Below the pieces are notes generated by a model. That model did not search any database. It saw only the letters and a list, made by a program, of their open reading frames with translations, and was not told the DNA's origin. From Balanoglossus misakiensis (Eukaryota > Hemichordata): a DNA stretch of 64,000 nt. A program made the position numbers and the translations under genes. Location of the stretch: the NCBI GenBank assembly GCA_040954595.2, contig CM082593.2, forward strand, positions 7,812,001 to 7,876,000, written 5' to 3'. Shown here piece by piece: positions 55,501 through 63,100 of the stretch (position 1 is its first letter; the number at the start of each line of letters is the position of its first letter).

Positions 55501-58500
55501 ACAATGGTACACAACTATTGTGGTGTATGTGCACATGGGTGATAATTCCCGTTTTTTGAACAAGTGTGCCTGCATCACAAACGTCAACGAGTGATTCCTC
55601 ATATAGTGGCCTTATCCCTCTCAGTATCGTTATTTTGCGGGTCAGCGGGTCAAGGTGCGGGCCAATTTGCGGGTCGCCCCAAAAACGAATGAGACTTCTG
55701 TGCAATTGTTTCTTGGAATAAAATGAACCCAAAATATAATTCCAGTTCCTCTTATACCATAATAACTTTTGTGAATACCTCGAAAAATACAACATCTTTC
55801 AATATTACAATGGAATCAACCAAGGATGCTGGCTGCGGTGCGGGTCGTGTATTGCACAACCAGTGACGTCATGCTTTCCCGCCATCCGGTCAAGATGTCC
55901 GCCGACATGAGGTACGTACCGAGCGATCGTATTATTTAGAATCGTTATTCATATGCAAAGTATAATGATTTGTATTGTAAAAGATTGTCGTGATTGTATC
56001 TATGACTCGAGCTGCGTGTCACGCACTCAACCTAACCCCATGTAATATGTTTTACGCTAGACTTGCTCCAAGTCTATGGGCTTCATTATGCATGTTATGT
56101 GTAGGGAACGCGATGCTACCCGAAATCACAAGCTCAGTCCCAAATTCGAAACTTGCCTCACTACCAAAAACACGCTCAAGGCAGACATGAAAACACCGAA
56201 AACACAAAAAGTATTGAGATTTAAAAATCACCAAGCGACTATAGTGGGCTAGTCTAGTTTTACGCGTACAAAGCCTAGTTGATTTTTTCACATTTTGATG
56301 ACATATGAAGAGGATTTGATTTTCATAATGTGTTATCCCTCGAGGTCTTAAAAGCAGTCTGATATTATTTGTGGGACCATAGTGGAAATAAGTTCTTAAC
56401 CTTTCTGTGTTATCCCTGCACTTTGGACATTTTTGTTTTTGTTTTTGTTTGTTGTAGTGTACATTTTAAAGTGAAAAAATACATAAAATCAAATTAACTT
56501 GTCAAGCAAGTACTTGCAAAACTTGAATTGAACAATCAGCAGATTGTGAAAATTGACAATCTTTGCTTGTTTAGAAAATTTTGGTACTAATAGTGATGTT
56601 CTTACCACTTTATTTCAGTGATGTCATTCTGATAGGCTTTATGCGACATAATTAACCATGGAAGACATCATATTTTCAAAGAAGATCTCGTGTTAAGTCC
56701 CTATTTGACTTCCTGGCCAGAGCTGGATTGTTTCTTAGAAACAAAAACTTTATCCCTTGCAAGTGGACAAGCAGAAAAATGGAAATATAAGACACAAAGA
56801 GTTATTGAATAAAAATTTACATACATATTTTAAAAAAAACTTGTGTTTATTTGTGTATGATATGGTGTGTGCTGGTTACAGGATATATTTTTCAACAATC
56901 TTAGGACATGATTGTCATATTGAAAGTGTTGACCCGCACTGGCCCGCAACCAGCACCGGCCCGCAACCCGCAGCCCGCACTGACCCGCACAATAGTTACA
57001 CTCCTAGGTCTGTCAGATCTGCCAATTTTGATTAAACTTTAAGTTGTTTTTACAATAAAATGTGGAACTTGTTTGTGTCAAATTGAAGAGATCGATGTAA
57101 TGCGGTCAGTTGACTCGGGCACAAACACGATTCTGGAGATCGAGAACCGTGCATCTTTGCAAATCAGTTGGATTTCATCGTTAGTCAGGGCTTCACTAGC
57201 AGCGGATTGGTTTCAGATCAGACCATTTTGCTTTAATTGCACCAGAAGATTGCAAATACTGTTATCCGACATAGGCCTACATATCAACATAAGCTGTCAA
57301 AGTGTTTGGTTCGTATTTGGTACCATATACACTGTTTGATACACAGGGAAACTCTCACATCCTTGTACCAGTGTCAGGACTGGTACGGGAATGTGCATGT
57401 GAGCTGAAACAGTCCTGAGGAGCAACTGTAGAGACAGTGTGCCAGCTATGATGATAATTTCTCTGATACAGCATTGTCAGAAAAATAGCAGGACCATGCA
57501 CAGCTGCATTTTACAGCCATGTAACACAGATGTGCACACCCCTGTTACATAGCTGTGAAAAATAGGGCTGTGAAATGATTTCACTCAACAGCCCAGTACC
57601 AGTCCTACAACATGTATATTACATCCCTGTACCAGCCATATTTTTGTGTGAAAAGCTGTACCAGGGACTGTTGTCCATACCTATGTGTAGTGCTAGGTTG
57701 TAGGCAACAGTCCAGGTACGTGGATGGCAATGTTATGGTCATGGTACACACCCGTGGTACACATCCCTGTACCAGGGCTGTGTAAAAATTACCTGTGGTA
57801 CAGGGCTGTCAGGTACATAGCTGGTACAGGGATGTGCTCCTTTAAGCTGTGCTAGGATGTTGGCACATCATAGCACTAGGATGTGCAAATCCTAGTGCTA
57901 GGATGTGAAAGGTTCCCTGTGTATATGTGAGATATGACTTGAATGTGACCCTGCCCCCCCCCCTCCCCCCCCCCCCAAAGATCGCATATCTGAACAAAAA
58001 CTACATGTATATATCCCCCTAGGTGCTCGGATAACCGATGTTCTACTAATCTTTACAGCCCTGATACGGGTTTTGCGGCCCAAGGTCGTACGGCGGAAGC
58101 GCCCGACCGCAGGGAGGGCGGGAATCGCCGTACGACCGAGGGCCGCAAAACCCGTATCAGGGCCGTAAAGGTTTTATCATATGCCTTAATTATTGAACGA
58201 TAATCTAATAAAATACACATTCTGTAATATTTTGGAATGTAAATATTACGTGTTTATCTATCGTTTTGAAATGATCTATCCCGTAGCATAGAGGCGCATT
58301 CCTCCAGTTCTTGCGGATTGATATGCACGATGTCATTTGTTTACATTCTATTGCACGTGAGATATAGACGCGCTCGAACTCACACAGCCGAGCGCGAGCA
58401 AAACATTATTTTTTCTTCGCGACGATCGACGCCTACATTCACACATTAATCAGATCAAATCATCAATTTTACTATTCATATTTCCAAATAAAGCTCTACA

Positions 58501-60084
58501 ACATGCAGCGATTACGGGAGATGATGGGATTCGGTACTTGATTCGGTAGCGGCATAGGACATACACACACTGCAAGTGCACTAGTCACTGACACCGCAGC
58601 AGAAAAATTTAATTCAGAACGTAGCAACGACAACTTTCGAATCTCGCGCAATAAACACAAAACTAGATCCGGATATTGAACGCGTCTTCCAAATATGGTC
58701 ACCGGGCCGGGGCGTGATAAGCAAAAAAACTGCACGGATGTGAGGGCTCTTTTCCCCATAGACTTTACATGGGCACGTGAATATAGGCATATGATAATGT
58801 ATATCTATATACAATGTAACAATTAACACCACATATCAGTAAATCTAATCACAGTAACACATAATTCACAGCTGACCTTTGACATCTGCATCATGAATCC
58901 AACCACGAAGTTGAGGAATCCTTTCAGACTGGTACCTCTCAAATGATTGTGATTACAGAACACAGAGTGTTTACTAGCTTTGAGTTGCTCATTGAGGAAC
59001 CACACAAAATGGCTCAGTTCAGCCCAGGATGGTTTATCCATACCACAATGTCTGAAAGTAAAATATTCAGAATATTGTACATTTAACAACATAATATCCC
59101 ATTTCATACAAAGTCAAGAACTAAAACATGAAAGAAATATCAACATTTTAATTTCAACGTTTCCACATATTATTTAATCACATATGACACAATAACAATT
59201 CTCTTAAATTGTGGGATGAAAGGTCATCTCACATAAATTATCCTTTTTTAAGATTGCAATGGGCACCCTCTTCGCCAGCTGCTATGGGTTTATAGGACAG
59301 CACACTTGATTTAGAATGAAACTGCTATGAACATCGGACCCAGGGGCTTTTAACTAATTCATGAACCTGTTTGAGGATGGCTATGCCGAATACCACACAT
59401 CCATAGCAAGACATTGCTTCCATGCTAGTACAGGCAGAGCATCTGTCAGTGCTAGCGTGTGCATCCTGTAACCACAGTAACTTGATCAAACACTAAAAAT
59501 CTGTTCGGTTTGTAGAGGTGTCCAGTTTATAGAGGTTCCTTTAACATGTGATTCTATTTGAAAGGGACTGGAAAATGTGTTCGGTATAGACAAGTTTCCA
59601 GATTAGACAGGGTTCGGTTTTGACAGTTTTTTCTGTATATACAGTCAAGTATTTTAACCAAATAAATAATAAAGCTTTGCCACAAAGGAATATGGCCGCT
59701 ATCTCGGGAAAATGCAAATATTAAGCAATAACCCCCGCCACAGGCGGGTATACACGAGATTTTGGTACAATTCGAGACATATAGCACGAGCCGTTAGGCG
59801 TGTGCTATATGGAGCGTCTGCGAATTGTACCCAAATCAATTTCCAAAATAAAACATCCGTTTTTTGCAGCATTGGTAAAACAGTATTTTGGCATCGCTGG
59901 ATTGAGCTCTCGTCCAATCAGAATGGCGGATGGTAGTATGGTATAATAAAATAGCGTCAAGGACACTGTGGTCCCATTTGAGGATTACACAGAAATAGGG
60001 ATACACCAGAACAAAATTGTCTGTACAATCACATATGAGACAAGCAACTTCTTTCAGTCAGCCCTGGAACAGACAGACAGACAG

Positions 60085-60115
<31 letters not shown>

Positions 60116-63100
60116 AAGACGCGCACTGACCTGGTAATTAAAAATTTAATAGCTGGTGGTCTCTGTAACACCTATGTAAACATGTCTAAGTTGGGGGTAA
60201 CAACTCCTTGTAAACAGTAACTTTCAAAACAACTGGAGAATTGGTTTAGGAGAAGATTTGCTAACCAAAAACAAAGAAACTTACAAAATAAACCCGCTAA
60301 ATATTGAATATTTCTGATATCAGAATTGAATAAAAGTTGCACATGTATGTGTTATGAAGTTGTATCCTAAATTTCAAAGCAATCAGAGAAAAAACAAATT
60401 TCAAAGCAGTTTTCAAGAAAACATTTGTTTAAAAGTGGCAAAATAAAAGAAAGGCTAATATCACCAAAATTGTACAATATCTTACTTCAATCACTATAAG
60501 GAACATGCCTGGCAAAATTCAATGCAATGTGACACGCAGTTTCAGAGAAAACAATTTTTGACAAAAATTGCAAAAAATTTCCCCAATAACACATTTATGC
60601 AAATATCAGAATTTTTTAGCAACATCTTACTTGGATTACCCCTAGGAACATGCCTACCAAATTGCAAAGCAATCTGGCATGCGGTTTTAGAGAAAAAAAA
60701 ATTGACCAAAAATGGCAAATATTGCTCAAAATTATAAATATGCAAATTTTGCAACAATTTGAACAAACCTATGGTTTTGAAGACAACCTATAGGAAGCTT
60801 CGAACTAAATTTCAAAGAAGTAGGCCTATCACTTTCAGAAATAATATGGAAAAATACAAAAAAATGCATAAAAAATAGAAAATCGATAATATTAGCTCAA
60901 AACATACAGGACTGTTTGAGGTAGACATAAGATATATGCAAGCCAATTTTCAAATCAATATGACCAGTGGTTGTTGAGTTTCTGAGTTTTGACCAAATTT
61001 AGCTTTTCCCCAGCTAATTTGCATATTTTGGGGATAACAACTTCGTTTGAACAACTCCCATCTACAGCCCAGCCTGCACACCAAATATCGAGGTTATACG
61101 CGCAGCGGTTTTCAAGTTTTTGATGTGGACGGACATACCTACATACATCCATCCATACATACAGACACAACTGATTCCATGAGGTCCCATGGTACATACC
61201 AATGGGACCTAATAATCAATTATAGTGTTGCATTTCCGATTATGAAACTTCATATTAAACAAAGCATAATCTCATCCACTAGAACTCATGGAAGTAAATG
61301 TACTCTGCTGAGACATTACATTTTCATTTTTCATTGCTATATTGCTCTTTCTTTAAAATTGCAGGGATTTTGAAGTGTACTGATATTCCTTCAATTTTTT
61401 GGCCATTTGGTCATAAATAAGTTTTGATCTTGATATTCTATCATACAAAATCATTTAATAGACATAATTAAAAGCATATCTGAGATTATTTAAAGCTCAT
61501 TTTTTTTCCAGTTGCATCTCATGGGGCTTTAATTCACACTGCCAATGGGATGGAAGCAAAGATCTGTGGTGCCTCAACGCAGTTGGACTTACCTCAGAAG
61601 GACCTCCAGACACTGGACATGGTCTCCTTCATGACTGCCTTCTTTAAAATCAAAGTGATCTAAGTTGGCGCCTTTGGCTTTCCTCACGAGATACTGGTAA
61701 GCTCTCTGGAAGGCGGCGCTTCTGAACTCCTGACTGTCCATCAGTGGGTCATTTTCTAAAGTTTCTGAAAGGATATCACAGTGCATTCTAGTGGCTAAAT
61801 AATGACCTAAAATATCTTTCATAAAAATCAAATTGAACTTTACATTGTAACTTAACAACTCTGTGGGCTAATTGAAGATGTTACCTTAAATTTGATGGTG
61901 GTGATCATGTGTCAACTTTGGATAATTGATTTGCAATATTTCAATTGTAAAAAAATATATACCACATGTACATAACTCAAATTTACTGTCTGATTAAGGC
62001 CTGCATTTTGAAAAAAGTTTTTTTTAAATCTAATTTTGCAAATTGGAATTCTCCAAGTACATGTACAAGTGCTTACCACCTGGTTTGTTATTTGCCTGAA
62101 CTTCTAAGTAATACATGTAGGTCTCTCTTGGTGATCTGCATGTAACCGTTGGTAACACAGTGAAGAAAGGTTTTGAACCAGCAGAAACTCTCTTGATCTG
62201 TAAATTTATCAAAACAATTAGAGGAAGGCACAATGTCCAAATATGGAAGATGGGTTATGCAAACTAGAAGTACCTGTCGTGAATAGGTTGTGTATGGCAG
62301 TTTTGAGCTTTATTCTGCCCTATTAGACTAAAACAGAACCATAGCGTCAAGGACACTTTGGTCCCATTTCGGAATACACAGGAAAAGGTTTACACTGGAA
62401 TAGATACATGAGGCAGGCAGGCAGACAGATAGACAAATAAAGACAGACAAACAGACATGTAGAGACAGACCAATGGCATGTGTACTGTACATATAGACCA
62501 AATAGAACAGCTGGTCTCTTTGACAGTTGGCCGAAATTATGTAAACATGTAGAAATGTTCTGTGTAGACATACTCAGTAGGAGTTTCCTTTCTAACTGCA
62601 AAGAACTGCGTATGGTTATTTCTCTTCTTGAGATGAAAGTTTTTGTGGTATAGGACACAATATTCTAAAATATAACAATTCCAATTTCATTATGATTTGA
62701 TTCTATAATAATATTACTTCTGAAAAATACAATTTTTTATTAAAATTGAAAAACATGCCCCCAAAATACAAGATTTTCATGTTCACCGTAGTTTTGATAT
62801 GTTATACAAAGAAGTCCCCTCAGAACCTGCTAACTAAATTGCAAAGCGATCAACAATCAGTTTTAGGGAAATAGAACTTTTGAAGAAAAATGGCAAAATT
62901 GCCCCAGAATACAATATTGACACTTTTATCATAAGGTTTGCAAATCATCATGAAAACACACATACATGTAGAAACCTGCAAACCAAATTATATGCAATCA
63001 ATTTGTGAGACAGCAAATAAAGGAAATAGTTTTGCTCCTTGGTAGAGTGAAAATAAAAAGCCATTTTTAAGCTGCACACAAGTGTCCAGATAATGGATAT

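Larger units (their letters stand above)
54798..58876 (-). other. RNF213 intron 5 (4.1 kb)
   Basis: It holds a repeat with ACACCGGTG words (55,125-55,235), a half hairpin element (55,545-55,620), a GCGGGTC-ended insert (about 55,620-57,005), a dispersed repeat (57,010-57,310), a TA-flanked element (57,342-57,921), a C-rich run (57,951-57,976) and a hairpin-ended repeat (58,051-58,703). 54,798-55,050 and 58,704-58,876 show nothing. Confidence 0.75.
59052..61592 (-). other. RNF213 intron 4 (2.5 kb)
   Basis: 59,052-59,690 has only a weak pogo-like half MITE near 59,500. A MITE with a hairpin lies at 59,725-59,946 and a GTCAAGGACAC repeat at 59,950-61,210. 61,211-61,592 shows nothing. Confidence 0.8.
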
